The notes under the pieces were generated by a model that saw nothing but the letters and a program-made list of their open reading frames with translations, had not been told where the DNA came from and ran no database searches. A stretch of 64,000 nt of DNA from Desulfobacterales bacterium (GTDB lineage: Bacteria > Desulfobacterota > Desulfobacteria > Desulfobacterales > UBA11574): the NCBI GenBank assembly GCA_030145345.1, contig JAQYVT010000007.1:1-64000 (forward strand), read 5' to 3'. This document shows positions 25,113 to 35,276 of the stretch, one piece after another (within the stretch, counting starts at the first letter, position 1; each line of letters starts with the position of its first letter). The translations under genes were made by a program, and so were the position numbers.

Positions 25113-26141
25113 CTATTCCATTGGGCTACAAATCGTCGCTCCCGGTTGAATACTCTTTTCTGTGCGAGTTATGAGAACTGTGGATGTAGTCTGTTCGGTG
25201 TGGAGGACAAGTAGCGTACCGTAAATGACCGGCGACAGGAGGATATTCTCTTTTGTCTCCAGCCCGTTTTTGTCCCTTTCCTGATAATAGATGCTGTACG
25301 ACTGCCCGGGCGTTACACCGTCTTCGCTCCCCTTGTCGATGAATGCTATGGTTTCATCGCCGATGTAACTTACATACTCTTCAGCTGAAATGATTTTACC
25401 GTTGAGTCCTTTTCTACTTTCAGTCAGCGCGATCCTTGGCGACCGTTTTTTATACGGCATCAAAAGATCGTTGACGGCAATGCTTCGGTAAGATTGAACA
25501 ATCTTGCCCAACGCAAAACCGGGTTCTTTTTTTGTGATTTCAACAACCCCAGTCAGGTAGTGCTGGGTTCCTATGGGCGTTTTTGTTTTTTCGTCGACAA
25601 CCGGCTTAAAGATTCTATACACTGTATATTTACGGCCCGCTATAAGCGGATCGTTACTCTTTTGCCGAACATAAACCAGATCCCCGACACTGATCAATCC
25701 TTTATCATCCTTCACCTTGGAAATGATACCCTGGGGAGTGACCGGTTGTTTTCGGATGAATCCAATGCTGTTAATGGGAGAATAATAATACGTCTTCTTT
25801 ACCGTTTCATTTTTGATGGGCCGATCCGTCCCCACGTTTTTTGAGACGAAAGTATCGATGCCTTTTCCATGATAGATTCGAATACGCTCACCCGGATAAA
25901 TCAAATGTGGATTGTAGATCTGACGGTTCTCGCTCCACAATTCGGGCCACAGCCATGGTGAATCTGAAAATCGGGCAGAAAGATCCCACAGCGTATCTCC
26001 CTTTTGAACAGTATAGTAAAAACCTGCTTCATGTTCCACAGTATCCTTGCTTTCCTGTGCAAAAAGATGAACCGGAAAAACGATCAGTGCCGCCAAAATA
26101 CACAAACACGTCATTATCTTGAATTTGCCGTTGAAATACAT
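25113..26141 (-). CDS. LysM-domain secreted protein
   Basis: About 342 residues from the ATG at 26141, chosen over 26162 because GGAG lies six bases before it and nothing precedes the longer start. A signal peptide (TCLCILAALIVFPVHLFAQ) leads into a LysM domain (about residues 40-95: YTVQKGDTLWDLSARF...YPGERIRIY) that binds peptidoglycan glycan. The remaining 240 residues are beta-rich with VGDLVYVR and GSEDGVTPGQSYSIYY, patterns seen in LysM proteins of this phylum whose function is not defined. It stands alone between YdbH and the groEL terminator. Confidence 0.87.
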   Translation of the reverse strand: MYFNGKFKIMTCLCILAALIVFPVHLFAQESKDTVEHEAGFYYTVQKGDTLWDLSARFSDSPWLWPELWSENRQIYNPHLIYPGERIRIYHGKGIDTFVSKNVGTDRPIKNETVKKTYYYSPINSIGFIRKQPVTPQGIISKVKDDKGLISVGDLVYVRQKSNDPLIAGRKYTVYRIFKPVVDEKTKTPIGTQHYLTGVVEITKKEPGFALGKIVQSYRSIAVNDLLMPYKKRSPRIALTESRKGLNGKIISAEEYVSYIGDETIAFIDKGSEDGVTPGQSYSIYYQERDKNGLETKENILLSPVIYGTLLVLHTEQTTSTVLITRTEKSIQPGATICSPME

Positions 26142-26162
26142 TAGACGCTCCGATCTTTTCAT

Positions 26163-26502
26163 CGTTGTTTAACCAACCATTTCAGCGTGTCCTGATTTCT
26201 CACGGGTCTGATTCGTTCATTTACTCCACGTCAGGAATGAAGCTGTCGTGTGTTGGCGCGAATTTCTGATATTGAAGCAAATGGGTGATTGAAGCTCCCT
26301 GCAGCCCCACAAGGCTGATTTTCATGAGAGATCTTGGGTAATTTCATAACCTGGCTGTCGGTAATTTGTCAAGCTGTATCAAGTTGGCTTTTTGAAAATC
26401 GGAAACTATGGCAACTGATCCATGGGACCGTACTCATGAGGGGCGAAAAATCGGGGTTAAAAACCGGTTTTTTGAATGCAACAATTTTTACAAGGGTATT
26501 GC
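26163..26502. other. 340-bp intergenic region upstream of the LysM gene
   Basis: Lies between the LysM gene start and the groEL terminator. A plus-strand frame (26334-26543) runs through the terminator and has no ribosome-binding site, so it is not called. I see no tRNA, repeat copy or riboswitch motif; a promoter for the LysM gene must lie here but I cannot place it. Confidence 0.4.
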
Positions 26503-26537
26503 AAAAAAAAGCCCCCATGCGGATAAAGCATGAGGGC
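26503..26537 (-). terminator. Intrinsic terminator of groES-groEL
   Basis: Reading on the minus strand, GCCCTCATGC and GCATGGGGGC form a 10-bp stem (one mismatch) with a 7-base loop, followed by eight T. It begins 29 bp after the groEL stop codon. Confidence 0.9.
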
Positions 26538-26565
26538 TCATAAATCAGTGACTAAATGGGATGGG

Positions 26566-28221
<1,656 letters not shown>

Positions 28222-28242
28222 CTATCCTCCGTTTTTTTAAAA

Positions 28243-28530
28243 TTATTCGATTACGCAGAGCACTTCTTGTTCGCTCATGATCAGGTATTCTTCGCCTTTA
28301 ATCTTTATCTCTTGCCCACCATATTTCCCGAACAGAATCCGGTCACCTGTTTTGACTTCAAGCGGGACACGTTTTCCGTCGTTATTCAGCGCACCCTTTC
28401 CAACTGCAATAATTTTTCCTTCCGCCGGTTTTTCCTTGGCAGAATCCGGGATAATGATTCCTCCCTTGGTCGTTGTCTCTTCCTCAACACGCTTTACCAA
28501 AATTCGATCATTTAACGGTCTGAGTTTCAT
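28243..28530 (-). CDS. groES: Co-chaperonin GroES
   Basis: 95 residues, the standard length. [18 protein letters not shown], the mobile loop [16 protein letters not shown] and [15 protein letters not shown] are diagnostic. It caps the GroEL ring. Start supported by AAGGAG. The leader before it is very AT-rich and contains a direct repeat of TTTTTTCTTAA (plus-strand reading); neither CIRCE (TTAGCACTC-N9-GAGTGCTAA) nor a clear heat-shock promoter was identified. Confidence 0.98.
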   Translation of the reverse strand: MKLRPLNDRILVKRVEEETTTKGGIIIPDSAKEKPAEGKIIAVGKGALNNDGKRVPLEVKTGDRILFGKYGGQEIKIKGEEYLIMSEQEVLCVIE

Positions 28531-28636
28531 TTTTCAAATTCTCCTTTTTCCTGTTTTTTTCTTAACTTGTTTTTTCTTAAAATGTGTCAATATAATCTCT
28601 CCCAATGAAATTTTAACAGAAATTATATTAAAGTGC

Positions 28637-28921
28637 TTACTCGGCGGGTTTGCTTGGCTTTTCGGTTTTTTTGCTTGAATTATCTGACGTTTTGTTTGCT
28701 TCGCGCATCACCTTGTGGGAAGGTTTAGCAGAGCTTTGGGATTTGTTTGCATAGTCCGTTATATACCACCCTGTTCCTTTAAGATGGAAACTGCTGTGAG
28801 AAATAAGCTTATGGAGTTTTCCCGAACAGTGTTTACATCGGTCCAGCGGTTTATCGGAAAACTTCTGTAGAACCTCATCTATTCTGCCGCATTTTGAACA
28901 TTCATATTCATAGATGGGCAT
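28637..28921 (-). CDS. FmdB-type zinc-ribbon protein
   Basis: 94 residues. The N-terminal 40 residues are the FmdB/CxxC_CxxC_SSSS zinc ribbon: MPIYEYECSKCG and DRCKHCSGKLHKLIS, with two CxxC pairs to bind zinc. The middle FHLKGTGWYITDY is also typical of the family. The C-terminal 40 residues are Ser/Lys/Pro-rich and likely disordered. The family is named after a supposed regulator of formamidase, but its role is not settled. Start has AGGAGG. It lies directly upstream of groES on the same strand, but the AT-rich gap suggests separate promoters. Confidence 0.9.
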   Translation of the reverse strand: MPIYEYECSKCGRIDEVLQKFSDKPLDRCKHCSGKLHKLISHSSFHLKGTGWYITDYANKSQSSAKPSHKVMREANKTSDNSSKKTEKPSKPAE

Positions 28922-29060
28922 ATTTTAAAACCTCCTGCTGAAAGACTAAATATGGATTATTTCGCAAAAAGCAGAATTTTATTTTTTTGCAAATTCATAA
29001 ATCTGAACTAATATATGCAATGTTTCTGTATTGTCAAGGTATGTCCGGCATTTTTTTGCG

Positions 29061-29603
29061 TTATAATTTTTTCAAATCATCAATGGGCATGCGCCATTTT
29101 TCATAAAATATCAGCACATTCTCCATACCGGGGACATTAACCTTTAAAAGTATTCCATGGGTTATCTCATGAACATGGGCCTCTTCGGCCATCATTTCTT
29201 CAGGTGAGGCCTCAAAATATTGTTGGAATTTAGTGAACCTAAGGATATGAATCAATTCGTGGGTTACGATGTAGAGGACAAACGGGAAAAGTTTGAGATT
29301 CGGCCATTCTTTCAGTGCCGAAAGAATGGCGTGATCCTGAATACATATTTTATAAAAATCATACGCTGAAGAACCCAGAAACGAATCTTTCCGCTTACCT
29401 TTATAACGAATGATCTGGGCAAAAGGGCCGTGAACGATCTCTTCGGGACAAAGATCTACCATCGTTTTGATATCGTATGCGCAAGCGGCGGCCCATTGAT
29501 TGGCAGACATTTTATAGAAGTTACTTACAAGCTCCTCTGCCATTGCCACACAATTGTTTACAATTTTGATCTGCTCGGCATTGAATTTTTTCAGATTCCC
29601 CAT
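29061..29603 (-). CDS. HExxH-motif putative metalloprotein
   Basis: 180 residues, no signal peptide. A predicted helix carries VTHELIHIL (HELIH at 115-119), the classical zinc-metallopeptidase motif. About 25 residues further comes an acidic helix with a second HExxH-like sequence, VHEITHGIL (HEITH at 145-149), preceded by EEMMAEEAH, which could supply the third zinc ligand or a second metal site. The N-terminal 110 residues are unassigned. It could be a cytosolic zinc peptidase or a metal-binding protein that has lost activity. Start has CGGAG. It is divergent from the small ribosomal-protein gene at 29703. Confidence 0.72.
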   Translation of the reverse strand: MGNLKKFNAEQIKIVNNCVAMAEELVSNFYKMSANQWAAACAYDIKTMVDLCPEEIVHGPFAQIIRYKGKRKDSFLGSSAYDFYKICIQDHAILSALKEWPNLKLFPFVLYIVTHELIHILRFTKFQQYFEASPEEMMAEEAHVHEITHGILLKVNVPGMENVLIFYEKWRMPIDDLKKL

Positions 29604-29702
29604 GAACTCCGCTTTTAATTAAAAAAAATGTAGACATCGTGTAATTTATGATGTATTTATCATTTTTTATTCTAAGAGAAAATAAAGATTGGAGGTGATC
29701 TG

Positions 29703-29801
29703 TTGGGTAGTGTTGTAAAAAAACGAAGAAAAAAAATGAGAAAACATAAACATAGAAAGCTCTTGGCGCGAACACGGCATCAAAGAAGAAAGGGCAAATA
29801 A
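29703..29801 (+). CDS. bS22/AURKAIP1-COX24-type small ribosomal protein, 32 aa
   Basis: Too short for the ORF track. With a TTG start right behind GGAGGTGATC it encodes MGSVVKKRRKKMRKHKHRKL..., which matches the AURKAIP1/COX24 family (typical MGSVIKKRRKRMxKKKHRKLL..TRxQRR). Relatives are small-subunit ribosomal proteins of mitochondria and some bacteria (bS22 type). The protein is almost entirely basic and would bind rRNA. It stands alone, divergent from the HExxH gene and followed by a strong terminator. The TTG and the size make it easy to miss by gene finders. Confidence 0.9.
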   Translation: MGSVVKKRRKKMRKHKHRKLLARTRHQRRKGK

Positions 29802-29831
29802 ATTTTTTCCCACAGGCCTTTTATGGATATG

Positions 29832-29890
29832 AAAAAAAGCACCCGTTGATAGACTCAGATGTTCTCAACGATTCCGGTGCTTTTTTCTTT
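29832..29890. terminator. Bidirectional intrinsic terminator
   Basis: AGCACC...CGTTGA and TCAACG...GGTGCT form a long stem with T runs on the right and A runs on the left, between the convergent small ribosomal protein gene (plus) and hflC (minus). Confidence 0.88.
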
Positions 29891-29895
29891 TGATG

Positions 29896-30837
29896 TTATT
29901 GTTTTCCGGAATAACCTTTCAAATACTTGAAGAATTCCGAGTCCGTTGAAAGCAAAAGCGAACTGTCTTTACCGAGGGCATCGTCGTATATTTCAAGTGT
30001 CTTGACAAATGAATAGAAATCCGGGTCGATACCGAAAGCTTCGGCATATAACCGTGTTGACTCGGCGTCGGCCTTGCCCTTTAATATCTGCGCCTTTCTG
30101 TAAGCTTCGGAAGTGATTCGCTTCAAATCTCTTTCCTTTTCACCCAGAATCTTCTTGGCTTCACCTTTACCCTCTGATCTGAATTTTTCCGCAATCTGCT
30201 TCCGCTCTGCAATCATACGGCCGTATACGGAATTTCTAACCTGTTCCACATAATTAATCCGTTTGATTTTAACATCCACCAGTTCAATGCCGAACTTGGC
30301 CAATTTTGGCTGGGCCTGTTCCAGTATCTTCTTGGTAATGGTTTCCCTGCCGATTTCGATCTTAAAGGACGGCCTTTCTTTTATATCTTCAAGCCCGATC
30401 TCATATGTATCCACCTCCCGGTTGGTCTTGCGAACCGTCTCGACAAGTCTGTTTTCAGTAATAAGATTTCGTACGGCCGGATCGATGATATCGTCCAGTC
30501 TTCCCTGGGCGCTTGTGGTGTTGTTGACCGTCTGAAAAAATTTAATCGGGTCAACGATTCGCCATCTGGCAAAAGTGTCCACCCAGATATACGTTTTATC
30601 CAGTGTTGGAATCTGGCCGGGATCACCATCCCATTCCAGAAGATTTTTAGGGAAATAAGTGGCATTCTGAATAAAGGGAATTTTAAAGTAGAGGCCGGAT
30701 TCCGTCTTCGGCTTTCCGACCACCTTTCCGAATTGAGTGACCACCACCTGCTCTGTTTCATCCACCACATATGCGGCGGTAAAAACAAAAAGAACTGCAA
30801 GAACCGCAATACCGAGAAAGACAAATTTAGATTTCAT
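29896..30837 (-). CDS. hflC: HflC, SPFH-family membrane protease modulator
   Basis: 313 residues. N-terminal membrane anchor (FLGIAVLAVLFVFTAAYVV) followed by the SPFH/band-7 domain (VVTQFGKVVGKP...IKRINYVEQVRNSVYGRMIAERKQIAEKFRSEGKGEA), the conserved coiled-coil region and a C-terminal FYSFVKTLEIYDDALG. HflC pairs with HflK into a large periplasm-facing cage around the FtsH protease. Its ATG overlaps the hflK stop by one base (TAATG), so translation is coupled. Confidence 0.96.
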   Translation of the reverse strand: MKSKFVFLGIAVLAVLFVFTAAYVVDETEQVVVTQFGKVVGKPKTESGLYFKIPFIQNATYFPKNLLEWDGDPGQIPTLDKTYIWVDTFARWRIVDPIKFFQTVNNTTSAQGRLDDIIDPAVRNLITENRLVETVRKTNREVDTYEIGLEDIKERPSFKIEIGRETITKKILEQAQPKLAKFGIELVDVKIKRINYVEQVRNSVYGRMIAERKQIAEKFRSEGKGEAKKILGEKERDLKRITSEAYRKAQILKGKADAESTRLYAEAFGIDPDFYSFVKTLEIYDDALGKDSSLLLSTDSEFFKYLKGYSGKQ

Positions 30838-31871
30838 TATTTTTCACCCTTTTGTTTCCCAAGATTAAGTAAGGGGAGGAAATTTTTCTGATCCGCATCG
30901 ATGATATACTTATCTCCGAGTTTAGGGAGAAGACCTTTCAGAGTTTCAAGATAGAGTCGTCTTCGGGTCACATCCTTGGCTTTTGCATACTCTGCATAAA
31001 GCGCTTTAAATCTGGAAGCATCACCCTTGGCCCGGTTGATCCTGTCCAGTGCATACCCTTCGGCGGCCTTAATGGTTCTTTCAGCTTCACCCCGGGATGT
31101 TGGAATGGCTTTGTTATAATCTTCTTTGGCCTGATAGATCATTTTTTCTTTTTCCTGAATTGCCTGATTCACTTCGTTGAATGACGGTTGAACCGGATCG
31201 GGAACATTGGTCTTCTTCATTTCGATGGTCACAATATTGATTCCGGATTCAGCGTTATCCATCTCCGCCTGCAAAACGTTTCTGGCTTCGACGGCAATCT
31301 CTTCCCGCTTGCTGATCACCTCATTGATGCTTCTATCGCCCACGACCAGCCGCATGGCCGCCTCGGACATATCAATGAGCAGCCTTCGAATGTCATGAAC
31401 CTTAAACAGATAATTGTAAGGGTCTTTTATCCGGTACTGAACAATCCACGGAACCACGGCCACATTTAGATCTCCGGTCAGCATGAGGGCAACCGCAGTA
31501 TTCTCACCGCCGGAATAAGAGCTTGTCCGCGAATCTTGCCGGGCAGAACGGAAACCGAATTCTTCCTTATAGACCCGTCGGACCTTGACTTTTGTCACCT
31601 TTTCAATTCCGGACGGCAACTTGAAATTAAGGCCAGGTTGACTGGTTCGGACATATTTCCCGAATCGCTGGACAACGCCGACCTCATCCACAGCAACCGT
31701 GTAGAATGTCGAAGAGCCAAAAAATAAAAGGAGGAAAATAAGAATTAAAAGGGGACCGCCCGGCAGTTTTAACCTTTTAAATTTTTCGACCAGCTCATCC
31801 ATCTTGGGAGGGACCATGCCTCCTTCTTTATGTTCTTGCCTCTTCTTTAGTTTTTCCCAATCCCAGTTCAT
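30837..31871 (-). CDS. hflK: HflK, SPFH-family membrane protease modulator
   Basis: 344 residues. A charged cytosolic head (about 1-35), a membrane helix (PLLILIFLLLFFGSSTFYTV) and an SPFH domain with EVGVVQRFGKYV, VPWIVQYRIKDPYNYLF and PTSRGEAERTIKAAEGYA, followed by the coiled coil. First gene of the hflK-hflC operon; start has AGGAAT. The upstream 480-bp gap to the divergent dciA-like gene contains a MITE. Confidence 0.96.
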   Translation of the reverse strand: MNWDWEKLKKRQEHKEGGMVPPKMDELVEKFKRLKLPGGPLLILIFLLLFFGSSTFYTVAVDEVGVVQRFGKYVRTSQPGLNFKLPSGIEKVTKVKVRRVYKEEFGFRSARQDSRTSSYSGGENTAVALMLTGDLNVAVVPWIVQYRIKDPYNYLFKVHDIRRLLIDMSEAAMRLVVGDRSINEVISKREEIAVEARNVLQAEMDNAESGINIVTIEMKKTNVPDPVQPSFNEVNQAIQEKEKMIYQAKEDYNKAIPTSRGEAERTIKAAEGYALDRINRAKGDASRFKALYAEYAKAKDVTRRRLYLETLKGLLPKLGDKYIIDADQKNFLPLLNLGKQKGEK

Positions 31872-32035
31872 AGATATAATTCCTGTCTATTTGGTTTTCA
31901 AAATACTTATTTTTTTATCCGACCTAATAATATAAGTTACCATGGCTTTCAAGTCAAGGGAAAAGCAAAATTTGCAGGCTAAACATCGCACGGTCATATT
32001 CGACAACCCCTTAATTTTCTTATTAAAGCAACATT

Positions 32036-32245
32036 AATGAACTCGTAAAAGTCTTTTGTGAGCGATATCTGATCATTTGGAGATCCAGTGTTTCAAGCGG
32101 TGATGCGTTAAAAATTTCAATCTGTTTGAGGCGCTTGCGACGAGTTCTTGAAATTTATCCGCCTCTGGCGTGATTTAGCAGCACCGATTGAAACGCCCCC
32201 CAAATGGTCACTCAGCGAGCAAAACGGACTTTTTACGAAACCATC
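32036..32245. mobile_element. MITE-like element, copy 2 (210 bp, inverted relative to copy 1)
   Basis: Ends AATGAACTCGTAAAAGTC / GACTTTTTACGAAACCATC are imperfect inverted repeats, and AACATT flanks the element on both outer sides as a probable 6-bp target duplication. The interior matches copy 1 at 9692 in reverse complement (CGATATCTGATCATTTGG, GCTTGCGACGAGTTCTTGAAATTT), with a short extra piece. No ORF. It lies between divergent hflK and dciA-like genes. Confidence 0.88.
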
Positions 32246-32319
32246 AACATTGAATCAACAAACTAAAAGGCGCCGGGCGTGAGTAAAACCGACTTTTTGT
32301 GAACCGCCTCAATTGTTTC

Positions 32320-32349
32320 TTGACAACCCAATGGATCACTTTGTACTTC
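32320..32349 (+). promoter_or_regulatory. Candidate promoter for a leaderless dciA-like mRNA
   Basis: TTGACA and TACTTC with an 18-base spacer. If used, transcription would start at about 32356-32357, on the ATG of the dciA-like gene, which has no Shine-Dalgarno sequence. The -10 box is weak. Confidence 0.35.
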
Positions 32350-32356
32350 CCTTATT

Positions 32357-32671
32357 ATGGGAAAAAGGAAAAACACCCCGAGAGTTGGACACATCGGAGA
32401 TATTATCAACCATGTTTTGAAAACCTGTCGCCGTGATGGTGACGGAGATCTGGCTCAGGTTTGGAGCCTGTGGGACACCGCGGTGGGAGATGTCATCGCA
32501 AAAAATGCGAGACCGGAAGCCTTTAAGGGAAAACTTTTACTGGTCCATGTCAACAGTTCGGCGTGGATGCATCAGCTCCAATTTTTGAAAAAGGATATGA
32601 TCGATAAGATCAACGCCGCATTGGGAAAAGAGCTGGTTCAAGACATAAAATTCAAGATCGGACCGGTATAA
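32357..32671 (+). CDS. DciA-like (DUF721) protein
   Basis: 104 residues. The pattern VWSLWDTAVGDVIAKNARPE and LLLVHVNSSAWMHQLQFLK is the DUF721/DciA domain, a KH-like fold. In bacteria without DnaC, DciA helps load the replicative helicase DnaB, so a role in replication is likely. No ribosome-binding site precedes the ATG and a -35/-10 pair ends right before it, hinting at a leaderless transcript. The next gene, trmN6-like, begins three bases after the stop. Confidence 0.85.
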   Translation: MGKRKNTPRVGHIGDIINHVLKTCRRDGDGDLAQVWSLWDTAVGDVIAKNARPEAFKGKLLLVHVNSSAWMHQLQFLKKDMIDKINAALGKELVQDIKFKIGPV

Positions 32672-32674
32672 AAA

Positions 32675-33397
32675 ATGAAATCTTTGACCGCTGATTCCTT
32701 CTTTAACGGCCGTATCCAGGTTAAGCAGCACCGCTCCGGATACCGTTTTTCCATAGATGCGGTTCTACTGGCCTCGCATGCCAGACCGGGTCCGGAGGAT
32801 ACGGTCCTCGATTTAGGAACCGGTTGTGGTATTATTCCGATGATACTGGCCTATCGCAATCCTGGAATTGACGTATACGGGATTGAAGTGCAAACGGATC
32901 TTGCCGATATTGCCGCCCTCAATATCACAGAAAATGGTTTGGACGATCAAATTACCGTTCTGTGTATGGATATGAAAGCACTGAACCTCGAAATAACTTC
33001 CGGGCCTGTGGATCTGGTTGTGAGCAATCCTCCTTTCAGGAAAGCGGAATCCGGAAGGATTAATCCGAATCGGCAACGGGCCGTTGCCCGACATGAAATT
33101 AAGGCCACACTGTATGACGTGGTTGAAACGGGTCGTCGTATGTTACGAACTGGAGGACGATTTGTAATGGTTTACCTGGCGGAGCGCATGACCGACATTC
33201 TCACACAAATGCGGACTGCCGGAATAGAACCGAAGTCTATACGCACGATACATTCAGGAATAGAAACAGCGGCAAAGCTGGTTCTGGCGGAGGGGAAAAA
33301 GGGGGGGCGTGCAGGAATCAAGATCGGCCCACCGCTGATCATTTACCGAAAAAACGGCGCATATACAGATGAGGTCGAGAAAATGTTTATGCCTTAA
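32675..33397 (+). CDS. tRNA1(Val) (adenine-N6)-methyltransferase-like, TrmN6/YfiC family
   Basis: 240 residues of Rossmann methyltransferase. The opening DSFFNGRIQVKQHRSGYRFS and IDAVLLASHA is specific to the YfiC/TrmN6 group. SAM site VLDLGTGCGIIPMIL, acidic loop GIEVQ and catalytic NPPF (N-6 adenine/exocyclic-amine type) are intact. Predicted to methylate A37 of tRNA-Val using SAM. It is coupled to the dciA-like gene upstream and followed by a hairpin between convergent genes. Confidence 0.88.
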   Translation: MKSLTADSFFNGRIQVKQHRSGYRFSIDAVLLASHARPGPEDTVLDLGTGCGIIPMILAYRNPGIDVYGIEVQTDLADIAALNITENGLDDQITVLCMDMKALNLEITSGPVDLVVSNPPFRKAESGRINPNRQRAVARHEIKATLYDVVETGRRMLRTGGRFVMVYLAERMTDILTQMRTAGIEPKSIRTIHSGIETAAKLVLAEGKKGGRAGIKIGPPLIIYRKNGAYTDEVEKMFMP

Positions 33398-33420
33398 AAC
33401 AGTCATCACTGCAATAGTTT

Positions 33421-33474
33421 CAGGGGTTCAGGGTTGAATCTAATGTGGAATCTTTCATCAACCTTGAACCCCTG
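33421..33474. terminator. Hairpin between convergent genes
   Basis: CAGGGGTTCAGGGTTGA and TCAACCTTGAACCCCTG pair over 17 bases with one mismatch and a 20-base loop. It lies between the trmN6-like (plus) and DUF1015 (minus) genes. No T run follows, so termination would not be of the classical intrinsic type. Confidence 0.5.
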
Positions 33475-33498
33475 ACCCTTGAACGGTTACAAGCAGCC

Positions 33499-34830
33499 TT
33501 ATCGATCGAGTCTGTTCATCACCTGGCCGGTAATGGTCTTGGGGAAAAAATAGGTCGCTTTTCGAGGCATAATCTGGCCGGATTCGGCAATATCGCGTAC
33601 CTGCTGAATTTTTGTTGGATTAAGGATAAACGCCATGTCATGTCTTCCGGCGGCGACGGCATCAATTGCCTCTTCAGCTACACTCGAGTAGGCGATCAGT
33701 TTCTCATTATCGAGCCGGGCTCGATCAAAACCCAAAATCTCCATAAAAATAAGCTCCGTCAGCACCGTTACATCAATATCCCTGATCACCTCCGGCAATT
33801 CATCGCCAAAAATTTGCTCCATAATACCCGGTTTAAGGGTCAACAGGTATAGCTCCGGACAATCTTTCATGAAAACACCGATACAATTTTTCGAAGTATT
33901 CGATTTAAGAATTGAAATAAATTGTGTCAGACCCTCTTTGTGACCATCGTCTTTGTAAGGAATTGTTTTAATGTCAAAATAATCCTTTGCCTTATGGATA
34001 AACGATGCCCTTGTTTCAGCAGGAACTTGATCGAGCATCCGATGCGCGGGAAGAATAATAAGCCCCGGATCTGCCATGCTGCAAAGGTACATCATGACGT
34101 AATTGGTTGGATGACCGCCATTGAAATCAGGATTGCCGGCTGACAGCCAATTCCTGTAGTTCAGGGCAGTTTCGTAACGATGATGTCCGTCTGCAATAAA
34201 TATCACTTTGTCTTTAAGGGTTTCGGAAACATGCCGATGTACAGAACTATCGGTGATTCGCCACAGCCGGTGTTTCTGCCCGATGTTATCGGAAAAAACA
34301 TGATCCGGCGTTCTTTCAAGGGATATATCTTTTAATCGATGGAGAATACGGTTTTCATCATCGGAATACAAAGAAAATATCGTACTGAAATTGGCATGAC
34401 ATGCTTTCATCAGCTCGAGCCTTTCCGATTTTATATTGGAAAAGGTCTTTTCGTGGGGTAGCACAATGCCCTTTTCAAACGGCTCAAGGCGGATCAGGGC
34501 GATCAAACCGTAACGTGTCACCCACTTATTTTCAAAGAAAAATTCCATCGATGTCAGATAAAACGCCGGTTCTTTGTCCATCTCGATGATACCTTCCGAA
34601 AGCCAATTGTTAAAGCAATCTGCCGATCTGGTATAGCGATTGTTTGTGGGTGTATCGGTTTCGAATGTTTTGCCCAGTGTCAGCCGGATGATGTTCTGGG
34701 GGTGATTTTCATGGAACTCATTCTGTTCCTGCTTTGAGATAACGTCAAAGGGAGGGGCAACAACATCTGCCAAATTATTTATCTTATCGGTATTATATAG
34801 GATTCCCCTGAAAGGGATGACTTCAGCCAT
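33499..34830 (-). CDS. DUF1015 family protein
   Basis: 443 residues from the ATG at 34830, preferred over the longer track start (34881) because AAGGAA precedes it and the family begins MAEVIPFRGILYN. Typical DUF1015 landmarks are LADVVAPPFDVIS, FIADGHHRYETALNYR and the C-terminal AFILNPTKIQQVRDIAESGQ...PRKATYFFPK. The family is widespread in anaerobes and still lacks an established activity; the HHRYETA motif suggests a catalytic or binding site. Cytoplasmic. Monocistronic, convergent with trmN6. Confidence 0.92.
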   Translation of the reverse strand: MAEVIPFRGILYNTDKINNLADVVAPPFDVISKQEQNEFHENHPQNIIRLTLGKTFETDTPTNNRYTRSADCFNNWLSEGIIEMDKEPAFYLTSMEFFFENKWVTRYGLIALIRLEPFEKGIVLPHEKTFSNIKSERLELMKACHANFSTIFSLYSDDENRILHRLKDISLERTPDHVFSDNIGQKHRLWRITDSSVHRHVSETLKDKVIFIADGHHRYETALNYRNWLSAGNPDFNGGHPTNYVMMYLCSMADPGLIILPAHRMLDQVPAETRASFIHKAKDYFDIKTIPYKDDGHKEGLTQFISILKSNTSKNCIGVFMKDCPELYLLTLKPGIMEQIFGDELPEVIRDIDVTVLTELIFMEILGFDRARLDNEKLIAYSSVAEEAIDAVAAGRHDMAFILNPTKIQQVRDIAESGQIMPRKATYFFPKTITGQVMNRLDR

Positions 34831-35079
34831 GTTTAAAAATTCCTTTTTTACAGGTAAGTTATGGGTAATATTTCTCAACAAAACGAACTGATACTATAAA
34901 GAAACATCTTGTTCAAGGGATAAAATTGACAGTTCGATAAAAAGGACATTTTCAACTTTTTTTTACGATCGTGTCTGCAGTTGGACATTACACTGTAATT
35001 TTTATTTTTTACGATGCCCCCCAATTTAACGGGCGTCTAAAAAGCCTGTTGTTATTTCTTTCCACATAAAATAAGATCG

Positions 35080-35107
35080 TTGACAGGGCATATCAAAAAA
35101 GTATATT
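35080..35107 (+). promoter_or_regulatory. Promoter of the tRNA-Ser pair
   Basis: TTGACA and TATATT with a 16-base spacer, 33 bp before the first tRNA gene. Both boxes are close to the sigma70 consensus and the position fits a tRNA transcript. Confidence 0.65.
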
Positions 35108-35140
35108 GAACCAACCGGTATTTCAGCGGATGAGAATGAT

Positions 35141-35233
35141 GGAGAGGTGGCCGAGCGGCTGAAGGCCCCGCTCTCGAAAAGCGGTATCCTGTCAAAAACG
35201 GGATCGTGGGTTCGAATCCCACCCTCTCCGCCA
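35141..35233 (+). tRNA. tRNA-Ser (CGA)
   Basis: 93 nt class II tRNA. Acceptor stem GGAGAGG/CCTCTCC, D-arm TGGCCGAGCGGCTGAAGGC, anticodon stem CCGCT/AGCGG with loop CTCGAAA (anticodon CGA, reads UCG), long variable arm typical of serine tRNA, T-arm GGTTCGAATCC, discriminator G and encoded CCA. Confidence 0.95.
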
Positions 35234-35276
35234 TAAAATAGCATATAGAAAACTGATACTTGCCCCCAATATTTTC

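Noticed and set aside
24971-25174. Plus-strand 67-aa ORF
   Set aside because: Overlaps the LysM gene end and has no start signal; likely chance.
26334-26543. Plus-strand 69-aa ORF upstream of groEL end
   Set aside because: It runs through the groEL terminator hairpin and lacks a ribosome-binding site.
28531-28636. CIRCE operator upstream of groES
   Set aside because: No TTAGCACTC-N9-GAGTGCTAA pattern is present; only AT-rich direct repeats.
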